Below are positions 8,159-16,073 of a DNA stretch of 36,604 nucleotides, in pieces. The notes beneath the pieces were generated by a model that had not been told where the DNA came from, made no database searches, and worked only from the letters and a program-made list of their open reading frames with translations. Numbering within the stretch: position 1 is the stretch's first letter; the number at the start of each line of letters is the position of its first letter. A program made the position numbers and the translations under genes. Source of the DNA: Candidatus Amesbacteria bacterium GW2011_GWA1_47_20 (GTDB lineage Bacteria > Patescibacteriota > Microgenomatia > CAZETR01 > Amesbacteraceae); assembly GCA_001002405.1 (NCBI GenBank), contig LCOA01000005.1, forward strand, positions 1 to 36,604. Reading direction: 5' to 3'.

Positions 8159-8753
8159 CGCCCAAAAGCTCGACCTCAAGGACGTTTCGCGTATCACTCG
8201 CATCCGGGACCGCTTCCTGGAAGCCGTCGAGGCAGACGATTACTCCCAATTGCCCTCTGGTGCCGTCGCCCGGGGCTTTATCAGAAACTACAGCGAGTTT
8301 TTGGGATTAAAGCCGGAAAGCATCTTGGCCGTCTTTCGCCGGGATTTCGTGGAAAATGAAGCCGGCCAAGTCGTTCCCCGGGGACTGGCTCAGCCCGTTT
8401 CCGAAGTTAGTCTGTGGACCCCCAGAACCACTATCATCGCCATCATTACTTTTATTTTCACTCTTTTTGGGGCCTATTTAATTTATCAATACCGGGTGCT
8501 CACCGGCCCGCCCCCTCTGCGCCTGGTGGCCCCGGCAGATAAATTAGAAACCACAGATACCACCATCGAAATTGTAGGCATCACCAGCCCGGAAGCCACC
8601 ATTTCGATTAACGGTGATCTGGTGGTTTTAGAAAAAGGCGGTCGGTTCTTTCTCCGTCTGCCCCTGACAGATGGCGAAAATACTATTTCTATTATTGCCA
8701 CTTCCAAATCTGGTAAAACAGCAAGTCAAATCCGTACTATTATTAAAAAATGA
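8121..8753 (+). CDS. RodZ-like protein: N-terminal HTH (HTH_25-like), TM helix, C-terminal beta domain
   Basis: TVGQILQATRNAQKLDLKDVSRITRIRDRFLEAVEADDYSQLPSGAVARGFIRNYSEFLGL; TM TTIIAIITFIFTLFGAYLIY. Confidence 0.8.
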   Translation: MKTVGQILQATRNAQKLDLKDVSRITRIRDRFLEAVEADDYSQLPSGAVARGFIRNYSEFLGLKPESILAVFRRDFVENEAGQVVPRGLAQPVSEVSLWTPRTTIIAIITFIFTLFGAYLIYQYRVLTGPPPLRLVAPADKLETTDTTIEIVGITSPEATISINGDLVVLEKGGRFFLRLPLTDGENTISIIATSKSGKTASQIRTIIKK

Positions 8754-8953
8754 CCAACCTCGCTCAATTCTTACTAGTCGTAGTCATTATCACCCTCACT
8801 TTACTTTTGGTATTTGTAGCCTTTGAAGCCGTTCTTCTTCTGCGCGATATCCGCGCCGCCGTCAAACAGTTCAATGGCAAATCCCCCAAAGAACTCTCCG
8901 CCCACCTCCGCCGCTTCTTTCACCAATCGGGCCGCCCTCTCAAACCATCTTGA
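8750..8953 (+). CDS. Small single-TM hypothetical protein
   Basis: 67 aa; hydrophobic FLLVVVIITLTLLLVFVAFEAVLLL; ATGA overlap with upstream gene. Confidence 0.5.
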   Translation: MTNLAQFLLVVVIITLTLLLVFVAFEAVLLLRDIRAAVKQFNGKSPKELSAHLRRFFHQSGRPLKPS

Positions 8954-8988
8954 CAAACCAAATCTTATGTACTAACATCGTTAGTACA
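8950..8988 (+). promoter_or_regulatory. Promoter (TTGACA - 17 bp - TAACAT) overlapped by a perfect 9-3-9 operator-like palindrome
   Basis: ttgaca 8950-8955, taacat 8973-8978; TGTACTAAC-ATC-GTTAGTACA at 8968-8988, abutting ATG 8989. Confidence 0.75.
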
Positions 8989-9234
8989 ATGCAAATTCAA
9001 ACAGTTTTTCAAGCCGGTAATAGTGACGTCGTGGCACTCGCACGTGAATTGGGTTTCAAAAGAGGAGACAAGGTTGTCGTGGAAAAAGTTTCTGATAATG
9101 AAAATCTTGTTACGATCAAAAAAGTATCCGCCAAAAAAACAAAAAATTCAGCCTCCGGCGCGGAATTTAAGAAATGGTTAGATAATGTGTTGGTAGAAGA
9201 TGCCGAAATCCTCGACGAATTGGCAAACCGTTAG
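8989..9234 (+). CDS. AbrB/MazE-fold antitoxin
   Basis: MQIQTVFQAGNSDVVALARELGFKRGDKVVVEKV; the ATG at 8989 follows the promoter, unlike the ORF-track start at 8950. Confidence 0.75.
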   Translation: MQIQTVFQAGNSDVVALARELGFKRGDKVVVEKVSDNENLVTIKKVSAKKTKNSASGAEFKKWLDNVLVEDAEILDELANR

Positions 9235-9610
9235 CATCGATCAGGTTTACGAAATACACAAAAGTATTGTAAAACGAGCCGGTACCATAGCTTCCGTACG
9301 TGATTTTGCCTTGCTGCATTCAGCCGTCGAACGGCCCAAAGCCACCTATATGGGCCAGGATTTATATCCGACACTTTTTCTTAAAGCCGCGGCTCTTCTT
9401 CAATCTTTATGTCTTAACCACCCGTTCACAGACGCTAACAAGAGAACAGCTTGGATTACCACCAAGCGGTTTCTTCACGTCAACGATCTTCACCTCAAAT
9501 CAAATCGTAAAGAAGCCGCAGACTTTATGGTTTATGTGGACAATTCCAAGCCGGAAATTAAGGAAATCTCCTCCTGGCTCAAACTCCACAGCAACATTCG
9601 TTCCACCTAA
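9200..9610 (+). CDS. Doc-like Fic-family toxin (death-on-curing)
   Basis: HPFTDANKRTAWITTKRFL (Fic/Doc HxFxDxNKRT motif); IDQVYEIHKSIVKRAG; overlaps antitoxin gene. Exact start uncertain. Confidence 0.88.
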   Translation: MPKSSTNWQTVSIDQVYEIHKSIVKRAGTIASVRDFALLHSAVERPKATYMGQDLYPTLFLKAAALLQSLCLNHPFTDANKRTAWITTKRFLHVNDLHLKSNRKEAADFMVYVDNSKPEIKEISSWLKLHSNIRST

Positions 9611-9620
9611 GAGGTGGAAC
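9600..9620. repeat. Perfect 9-3-9 palindrome over the Doc stop codon, between convergent genes (possible bidirectional terminator)
   Basis: GTTCCACCT-AAG-AGGTGGAAC. Confidence 0.7.
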
Positions 9621-9624
9621 AATA

Positions 9625-10350
9625 TCACTTCCTACACTCAGGTGGGAGTGGACAACCACATTTATCTTCTCCCGGACTAACAATTACTCCGCCTTTACAG
9701 AAATTCGGTGGAACGGTGGTATACATTGGACAAGGCCCACAATCTTCCGGGAGAAACTTAAACGTGGAGAGGATTTGATCCAAAAGTTCTGGATTCCGCT
9801 CTCTTTGTTGCATATGGATTATCAACTTTGGCTTTACAGCCTCCGAAGGAAAGCTGTTGATAAAAATTAGCCGACTTGTACATCCATATCCATTCGTTTT
9901 GTATGAAAAATCTGCCACTTGGCCATTAAAATTGGTGCTTGTCACAGACTGAAATGCTGAATAATTTTCTCGTGCATCGTATTTGGAGATGTTAAACCAC
10001 CTTGGGCAAATCCCCATAATTTCTCTGGGATCGGGTGGGTCTATAGCCAGTTGTATATTTGTCTCGGTTTCAGTAACCCTCAGATTGGGTGGATACTGAA
10101 AGCCAACACCTAGTTTGTAGTTAGTGTATGTTTTCCAGTTAGCGGTTGGATCGACGGATGGGGAAGGAGTGGGGGAGGCGGTTACATAAGCAGCCGGTTT
10201 TTGATAGCTCTTCAAAAATATTCCAATCCCAATTCCCACTCCCAGCATGAGCGCACATACGCCAACCCACAGCCAGATATTTGGTTTGGCAGGAGATTCC
10301 GGAGTCATGGAAATTAGGAGCGGGGAAGTCGGAATCGACCGCTCTTCCAT
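9625..10350 (-). CDS. Hypothetical membrane-anchored/exported protein with Cys-rich C-terminus
   Basis: TM IWLWVGVCALMLGVGIGIGIFL, Thr/Ser/Pro linker, C-terminal CGPCPMYTTVPPNFCKGGVIVSPGEDKCGCPLPPECRK; ATG at 10350 is 6 nt after a minus-strand TACAAT. Confidence 0.6.
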   Translation of the reverse strand: MEERSIPTSPLLISMTPESPAKPNIWLWVGVCALMLGVGIGIGIFLKSYQKPAAYVTASPTPSPSVDPTANWKTYTNYKLGVGFQYPPNLRVTETETNIQLAIDPPDPREIMGICPRWFNISKYDARENYSAFQSVTSTNFNGQVADFSYKTNGYGCTSRLIFINSFPSEAVKPKLIIHMQQRERNPELLDQILSTFKFLPEDCGPCPMYTTVPPNFCKGGVIVSPGEDKCGCPLPPECRK

Positions 10351-10352
10351 GT

Positions 10353-10362
10353 TAAAATTGTA
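10353..10362. promoter_or_regulatory. Overlapping divergent -10 boxes for the minus-strand gene and alaS
   Basis: + strand TAAAAT 10353-10358 then 6 nt then ATG 10365; - strand TACAAT 10362-10357 then 6 nt then ATG 10350. Confidence 0.55.
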
Positions 10363-10364
10363 CC

Positions 10365-12125
10365 ATGGTTTCTGCAAACGACGTTAGAGCCAAATATTTG
10401 CAGTTTTTCAAGGATAGGGGACATATCAAAATTCCTTCGGCCCTACTAGTTCCTGAAAACGACCCCACCACACTCTTCACGTCCTCTGGCATGCAACCCC
10501 TAGTTCAAAATTTATTGGGTCAGCCCCATCCGGCGGGCAAAAGATTAGTCAACTCTCAAAAATGTTTTCGGGCCCAAGATATTGATGAAGTTGGGGACAA
10601 TCGTCACACCACTTTTTTTGAAATGCTTGGTAACTGGTCACTAGGAGATTATTTCAAAGAAGAACAACTGGCTTGGTTTTATGAGTTTCTAACCAAAGAA
10701 CTCAAACTACCAGAAGAAAAATTAGCAGTTTCCGTATTTGAAGGGGACAACCAAATTCCTCGCGACGAAGAATCAGCAGCCATTTGGAAAAAGTTAGGAG
10801 TGCCTAAAAATCGGATTTTTTATTATGGTGTAAAGAAAAACTGGTGGAGCAGATCTGGAGTTCCCGAGAGTATGCCAGCTGGTGAACCGGGAGGTCCAGA
10901 CTCCGAAGTTTTTTATGAATTTACAGACATCAAACATAACCCTAAGTTTGGTGACCAGTGTCATCCCAACTGTGATTGTGGTCGCTTCTTAGAAATTGGC
11001 AACTCGGTTTTTATGCAGTATCAAAAACAAGCAGACAGCTCATTCAAAGAACTACCCCAAAAAAATGTCGACTTCGGTGGGGGACTCGAACGTCTCACCG
11101 CAGCAGCTAGTGACGAACCAGACATATTTCAGACCGATTCATTTAAACAAATTATCCAAACAATAGAGTACGTTACTCAAAAGAAATACGTCGATCACCC
11201 TCAATATATGAGAATTATCGCCGACCATATTAAAGCTGCCACCTTTTTGATTTCAGATGGGGCTACCCCTTCAAACAAAGCTCAAGGATACATGACCCGA
11301 CGCCTTATTCGTCAAGCAGCAGTCAAGCTTCGTCAACTTCAAGTAGATTCTCAGTGGCATATTGAGAAAATCTGCCGTAGTGTAATTGAGACCTACAAAA
11401 ATATTTATTTCAAAAATCTCAAGTACCCTGAAGATATTCCTGATTGGATATCTATGGAAACGCAAAAGTTTTCTCAAACTTTAGACAAAGGCTTAAAACT
11501 ATTGGGTCAAGTTTCTCCATTCGACCTTTATCAGTCGTATGGTTTTCCCCCAGAAGTAATTGAGGAGCTGTATCAAGAGAAAGGATTAAAGTTAAATAAA
11601 GAAGAATTTGCGAAATCCCGGACTAGACACCAGGAAGAATCCCGCACCGCTTCTCAAGGTATGTTCAAGGGAGGGCTGCAGGATCAGTCTGAAATTGTGA
11701 CCAAATACCACACCGCTACGCATTTGTTGCATGCGGCGTTGAGGAAAGTTTTAGGGAACCACGTTTCCCAAAAAGGCAGCAATATTACCGCCGACAGATT
11801 ACGTTTCGACTTTTCTCACCCCGAAAAGCTTACCGATGAACAAATCAAACAAGTCGAGGATTTAATTAATGCCAAAATTGCAGCAGATGTTAAAGTAGAG
11901 TGCGTAGAGATGCCAAAAAGTCAAGCTTTGGCCGAAGGCGCCCTCGCCTTTTTCCCAGAGAAATACCCAGATGTGACTTCAGTTTACACCATTGACGACT
12001 TTTCCAAAGAGTTATGCGGCGGTCCTCATGTGCAAAGCACGGGGGAAATTGGTAGGATAAAGATAACCCGCCAGGAAGCGGTATCTGCTGGCGTCCGCCG
12101 TATTTATGCAACTGCCATTTCTTAA
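10365..12125 (+). CDS. alaS: Alanyl-tRNA synthetase, short form without C-Ala domain
   Basis: FFKDRGHIKIPSALLVPENDPTTLFTSSGMQPLV; TTFFEMLGNWSLGDYFK; editing motifs HTATHLLHAALR and CGGPHVQSTGEIG; stops right after the editing domain at 586 aa. Confidence 0.95.
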   Translation: MVSANDVRAKYLQFFKDRGHIKIPSALLVPENDPTTLFTSSGMQPLVQNLLGQPHPAGKRLVNSQKCFRAQDIDEVGDNRHTTFFEMLGNWSLGDYFKEEQLAWFYEFLTKELKLPEEKLAVSVFEGDNQIPRDEESAAIWKKLGVPKNRIFYYGVKKNWWSRSGVPESMPAGEPGGPDSEVFYEFTDIKHNPKFGDQCHPNCDCGRFLEIGNSVFMQYQKQADSSFKELPQKNVDFGGGLERLTAAASDEPDIFQTDSFKQIIQTIEYVTQKKYVDHPQYMRIIADHIKAATFLISDGATPSNKAQGYMTRRLIRQAAVKLRQLQVDSQWHIEKICRSVIETYKNIYFKNLKYPEDIPDWISMETQKFSQTLDKGLKLLGQVSPFDLYQSYGFPPEVIEELYQEKGLKLNKEEFAKSRTRHQEESRTASQGMFKGGLQDQSEIVTKYHTATHLLHAALRKVLGNHVSQKGSNITADRLRFDFSHPEKLTDEQIKQVEDLINAKIAADVKVECVEMPKSQALAEGALAFFPEKYPDVTSVYTIDDFSKELCGGPHVQSTGEIGRIKITRQEAVSAGVRRIYATAIS

Positions 12126-14217
12126 AAAATCTCCTAACACTTCCACCCGGGAATACTTTTTTGCCCTGGAGATAGATCACGGTTTAATTAAAAGTGCCGT
12201 CTGGTCCGTTATCAACGACAAACCCCAAGTTCTGGCTGTGAGTAGCAACCAGTCCTGGGACGACAAATCCGAAGATTCCCTGATTACCGCCGCCGATGCG
12301 GCACTTTCCGACGCCACTTCTCATCTGGACCCCACTGGAAAAGTAAATATCCACAAAGTCATTTTTGGCCTCCCCGCAGATTGGGTTGGGGCAGACAAAA
12401 TTTCCTCCACCCAGCTTCACCACCTCAAGGCCCTATCCGAAAAACTCGACCTTCAACCGATGGGCTTTGTGGTTACTCCGGAAGCCGCTACCAAGTATTT
12501 ACAGTTCACCGAAGGCGTTCCTCCCACTACCATCCTTATAGGTTTCTGGCCACATATCCTAGAAATCACTCTGGTCCGTTTAGGCAAAATCGACGGCACC
12601 CAGCTTGTCCACAAAAGTGCCCATTTGGCAGATGATGTAGTCGAGGGTCTGTCCAGATTTTCCGATATCGATATGCTGCCCTCGCGTATGTTGCTCTACG
12701 ATTCCGGCATAGATTTAGAGGAGATCAAGCAACTGCTTCTTGCCCATCCCTGGCAGGCTCCTACCAAACACCTGCCTTTCCTGCATTTTCCCAAAGTCGA
12801 AATATTGCCGTCGGATTTCACTATCCGGGCCATCGCTCTCTCTGGTGGGTCCGAGGTGGCTCAGGCCACCGGCCTCATTAATTCTGCTAGTGAGACGGCC
12901 GTGGAACAAGAGACCGTTTCTGAACCAGCCCATTCTGCAGCTGACCTGGGTTTTGTTAAAGATGTGGATATCATTACCCAATCTCCACCCCCGCCTCCGC
13001 CGGCACCCTCACCCCCACCACCCCCACCCCCGCCTCCGACTCCCAAACCCAAACTCCGCCTTCCCCACATTCGGCTTCCGGAGTTTAAACTCCCCAGGAT
13101 TCAACTGCCCGCAATGGCTGCCATTTCCGTATTGGTGCTTGCAGTAATGATTGGCGGATTGACTGCAGCTTACTGGTATTTGCCCAAGGCCGAAGTGATT
13201 TTGTTCGTCACTCCCAAAAACCTCGAGCATCAATTTGAGCTAGTAGCCGGCGGCAAAGATTTGCCGGCCGAAAGTATGGAGGCCGCAGTATCAGCAGACA
13301 AATCCATTTCTACTACCGGATCCAAATTAGTGGGCGACAAAGCCACGGGGGCAGTCTCTATAGCCAACAACGCCAAGACTGCTCGTTCTTTTCCTGCCGG
13401 GACTATACTCACTTCACCGTCGGGTCTGAAATTTGTTCTAGACGAAACAGTTGCAGTGGCTTCAGGTAGCGGTGATGTTTTTAATCCACAACCTGCCAAG
13501 GCCGTGGCCAAAATCACTGCCTCGCAAATTGGAGGAGACTACAATTTATCAGCGGGCACAGTTTTCAGAGTTGGCACGTATGCCGAAACCGAAACCGCCG
13601 CCAAGAACGACGCCGCCATTTCCGGCGGGACCAGTCGGCAAGCCAAAGTGGTGTCTAAGGATGATGCGGCCAAACTTCGTGCTGACCTGTCCGAAAGCTT
13701 GAAAAGCATAGCCAAGGATGAATTATCTCAAAAAGTCAGCTCCGAAGACCAACTTATCACCGAATCCATAAGTCTCCTATCGCTCTCTGAAAGTTTTGAT
13801 CACAAAGTAGACGAAGAGGCAGATAATGTAACTCTTAAGCTTTCCGCTACCGCCCGTGGTCTGGTGGTTTCTAAATCCGAACTCCAGTCCATCATCGATG
13901 CCCAAGTTAATCCTCAAATTCCTGCTGGGTATGTTTTCGACACCGACGTTACCCAGAGCATGGCCGTCAAAAAAGCCGACAAAACCACCGCGACTTTCCA
14001 GGTACATGTTGCCGCCCAGTTATTACCCCAAATGGACGTGAGCCAAATTGCCAAAGATCTTACCGGCAAATACCCCGACCGGGCCAAAGAGTATCTCCAA
14101 TCCCTGCCAGCCGTGGGTCAAATCGACATTCTTATTTCTCCCAAAATGCCCGCATTCTTAGCCACTTTACCCCGCATCTCTAAAAATATTACTGTTTCTG
14201 TCCGTCCCTTGAAGTAA
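12106..14217 (+). CDS. Membrane protein with FtsA/PilM-like N-terminal region, polyproline linker, TM helix and baseplate-J-like extracytoplasmic domain
   Basis: EYFFALEIDHGLIKSAVWSV start; PPPPPPAPSPPPPPPPPPTPKPK; TM MAAISVLVLAVMIGGLTAAYW; KATGAVSIANNAKTARSFPAGTILTSPSGLKFVLDETVAV. Confidence 0.55.
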   Translation: MQLPFLKKSPNTSTREYFFALEIDHGLIKSAVWSVINDKPQVLAVSSNQSWDDKSEDSLITAADAALSDATSHLDPTGKVNIHKVIFGLPADWVGADKISSTQLHHLKALSEKLDLQPMGFVVTPEAATKYLQFTEGVPPTTILIGFWPHILEITLVRLGKIDGTQLVHKSAHLADDVVEGLSRFSDIDMLPSRMLLYDSGIDLEEIKQLLLAHPWQAPTKHLPFLHFPKVEILPSDFTIRAIALSGGSEVAQATGLINSASETAVEQETVSEPAHSAADLGFVKDVDIITQSPPPPPPAPSPPPPPPPPPTPKPKLRLPHIRLPEFKLPRIQLPAMAAISVLVLAVMIGGLTAAYWYLPKAEVILFVTPKNLEHQFELVAGGKDLPAESMEAAVSADKSISTTGSKLVGDKATGAVSIANNAKTARSFPAGTILTSPSGLKFVLDETVAVASGSGDVFNPQPAKAVAKITASQIGGDYNLSAGTVFRVGTYAETETAAKNDAAISGGTSRQAKVVSKDDAAKLRADLSESLKSIAKDELSQKVSSEDQLITESISLLSLSESFDHKVDEEADNVTLKLSATARGLVVSKSELQSIIDAQVNPQIPAGYVFDTDVTQSMAVKKADKTTATFQVHVAAQLLPQMDVSQIAKDLTGKYPDRAKEYLQSLPAVGQIDILISPKMPAFLATLPRISKNITVSVRPLK

Positions 14218-14828
14218 TGCGCCGTTTTTTTTCTTTGTCTTTTGTCATTGTGGGCCTATTTCTTCTCTTAAGTGTCTTTTTGCCCATCGGCCTGTCCCAG
14301 TTAAGTTTCAGTTTCCGGCCCAAGTTGCTGGATCCTACTGCCGTGGCTTTGGTCCCCGCTCCGTACGTGGCCAACATCTTGGGAGTTACCACTCCGGATT
14401 ACACCCAGCCCACTTCTTGGTTTCCTGCGGCCAATACTACTCCCACAGCCAGCCGCGTCCGCTTCTATACCTTATCTATTCCCAAACTTAATCTCCGCGA
14501 TGTCCCCGTCGAAATCAACGGCACCGATCTCAAAAAGAACGCCATCCAATTTCCTGGCACCGCCATTCCTGGAGATTATGGCAATACAGTTATTTTTGGT
14601 CATTCCACCCTGCCCCAGCTGTATAAACCCAACGACCCGCTATCAGTTTTTGTTCCTCTGCCCAAAATCAAAGTCGGTGACGCCATCGTCATTCAGTACG
14701 ACGGCGTGACTTACAAATATGTGGTCAGAAGTACTGCCGAAGTTGAACCTTCCCAAATTGAAATTCTCGCCCAGCGCTACGACAAACACGAGCTCACTCT
14801 GCTTCGTCGCCCGCGCAGAACTGGTTAA
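14217..14828 (+). pseudogene. Class D/E-like sortase missing the catalytic-Cys segment (frameshifted 3' end)
   Basis: IPKLNLRDVPVEING, GDYGNTVIFGHSTLP (catalytic His), then ELTL followed by LRRPRRTG* instead of a TC motif; the alternative frame reads FVARAELVN*, like a sortase C-terminal strand. Confidence 0.65.
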
Positions 14829-14860
14829 TTAGGTTATAAAAAAATAAAAAGACAAACAGT

Positions 14861-15202
14861 ATGAAAAAGGCAAAATTAGAACAAGCAAAAGAGTTTAAAA
14901 ACAGCAATTCATGCATGGCACTAGAATATTCATTAGGTGATAAAGATATAAATGCAGCCGTTATTAAGTTAAACGGACGCTATCCTGAAAATGGTAGAGC
15001 AGTTAATACTGAGTGCAAAGAAGTGGGTTACGTTGTCGAGGGGTCTGGAAAATTAGTTGTTGAAGATAAAACAGTCAGATTAAAGAAGGGCGATGTAGTT
15101 TTAATCGAGGTTGGTGAAAAATATTATTGGGAAGGAAACTTAGTAATGTTTATACCCTGCACACCAGCATGGACCCCAAAACAACACAAACTAGTCCCCT
15201 AA
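14861..15202 (+). CDS. Cupin-domain protein
   Basis: EVGYVVEGSGKLVVEDKTVRLKKGDVVLIEVGEKYYWEG. Confidence 0.75.
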   Translation: MKKAKLEQAKEFKNSNSCMALEYSLGDKDINAAVIKLNGRYPENGRAVNTECKEVGYVVEGSGKLVVEDKTVRLKKGDVVLIEVGEKYYWEGNLVMFIPCTPAWTPKQHKLVP

Positions 15203-15252
15203 AACCAATTCAACTGATCTGTCAAATCCCGCGCCGAACTCGTAAACTAGTT

Positions 15253-15258
15253 TATAAT
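15253..15258 (+). promoter_or_regulatory. -10 box TATAAT, 6 nt before ATG 15265
   Basis: tataat tgaccc ATG. Confidence 0.6.
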
Positions 15259-15264
15259 TGACCC

Positions 15265-15474
15265 ATGAATTGGACAGTCATAAAAACTTTTAACACCCGC
15301 CATGAAGCCGGAGTTTCCAAGGGATTACTCGAAGCAAATGGAATTAAATGCATTATTTCAGCTGATGATGAAGGTGGACTAGCCCAATTTCCATTCCAAC
15401 CTAGTTTTACAGGAGTACGATTGTTAGTTGAAAAATCAAATGAAACAAAGGCCCATGAATTATTTAGGGCTTGA
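15265..15474 (+). CDS. DUF2007-like protein
   Basis: WTVIKTFNTRHEAGVSKGLLEANGIKCIISADDEGG...GVRLLVEKSNETKAHELF. Confidence 0.7.
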   Translation: MNWTVIKTFNTRHEAGVSKGLLEANGIKCIISADDEGGLAQFPFQPSFTGVRLLVEKSNETKAHELFRA

Positions 15475-15799
15475 CTATGGAGAGGTCAAAATTGGGGTGG
15501 CGTTGGCTACCGGTCCGTTGGCCGAACCGCTGACAACTGTAAAAACCGCTAAGGCGGTTCAATTAATTAAACAACTGATTTTGGATCACCAAATTGACGC
15601 GGTGGTAGTGGGGGATTGTCCGGAAGTTTTTTTGGATAAATTATCGGATTTAGCCCCGGTACACCGGACTGATGAAACCCTTTCTTCTCACGACGCCAGA
15701 CTATTATTGTTGCACACCACCCAAAAAAAACGCCGGACGCACGAACACGCTGTTGCAGCTACCATCATGCTTCAATCTTGGCTTGATGCTTCGGCTTAG
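15455..15799 (+). CDS. ruvX: RuvX/YqgF-family Holliday junction resolvase-like protein
   Basis: MNYLGLDYGEVKIGVALATGPLAEPL...VVVGDCPE...DETLSSHDA. Confidence 0.85.
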   Translation: MNYLGLDYGEVKIGVALATGPLAEPLTTVKTAKAVQLIKQLILDHQIDAVVVGDCPEVFLDKLSDLAPVHRTDETLSSHDARLLLLHTTQKKRRTHEHAVAATIMLQSWLDASA

Positions 15800-15836
15800 G
15801 CTCAGCATCAATCCTGAGCGGAGTCGAAGGGATTGA
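15783..15836. repeat. Two overlapping inverted repeats, the second with a REP-like 'cctgagcggagtcgaagg' core
   Basis: TTGATGCT(15783-15790)/AGCATCAA(15804-15811) and TCAATCC(15808-15814)/GGATTGA(15830-15836). Confidence 0.65.
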
Positions 15837-15861
15837 CTCCCCAAACCAAAACCTGTAAAGT
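15833..15861 (+). promoter_or_regulatory. Promoter TTGACT - 17 bp - TAAAGT, 7 nt before ATG 15869
   Basis: ttgact 15833-15838, taaagt 15856-15861. Confidence 0.55.
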
Positions 15862-15868
15862 CAGCCTA

Positions 15869-16069
15869 ATGTTTAAGAATGTCATTGCTCCAGTCCAAGC
15901 TTGGTTGTTGTCCCAAGGCCGATGTGTAGGTTGCGGCACTGATTTGTCTCTGGGAAAATCTGTCAAACACCCCAAAGGCACTAAAGTCACCTGCAAAAAG
16001 TGTGGCCGTATTTTCATCAGAGAGTCCCAAGATTCCAAATACCGTCGGGCCTTGTTTGAGGAGGTCTAA
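15869..16069 (+). CDS. Small zinc-ribbon protein
   Basis: CVGCGTDLSLGKSVKHPKGTKVTCKKCGRIFIRE (two CxxC pairs). Confidence 0.65.
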   Translation: MFKNVIAPVQAWLLSQGRCVGCGTDLSLGKSVKHPKGTKVTCKKCGRIFIRESQDSKYRRALFEEV

Positions 16070-16073
16070 CACC

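Noticed and set aside
8950-8988. Start at 8950 for the AbrB-like antitoxin
   Set aside because: That segment contains the -35, -10 and operator palindrome; the conserved domain starts at 8989.
12980-13050. C-rich tract 'ccacccccgcctccgccggcaccctcacccccacc' as a regulatory repeat or i-motif
   Set aside because: It encodes an in-frame polyproline linker between predicted domains, which explains it adequately.
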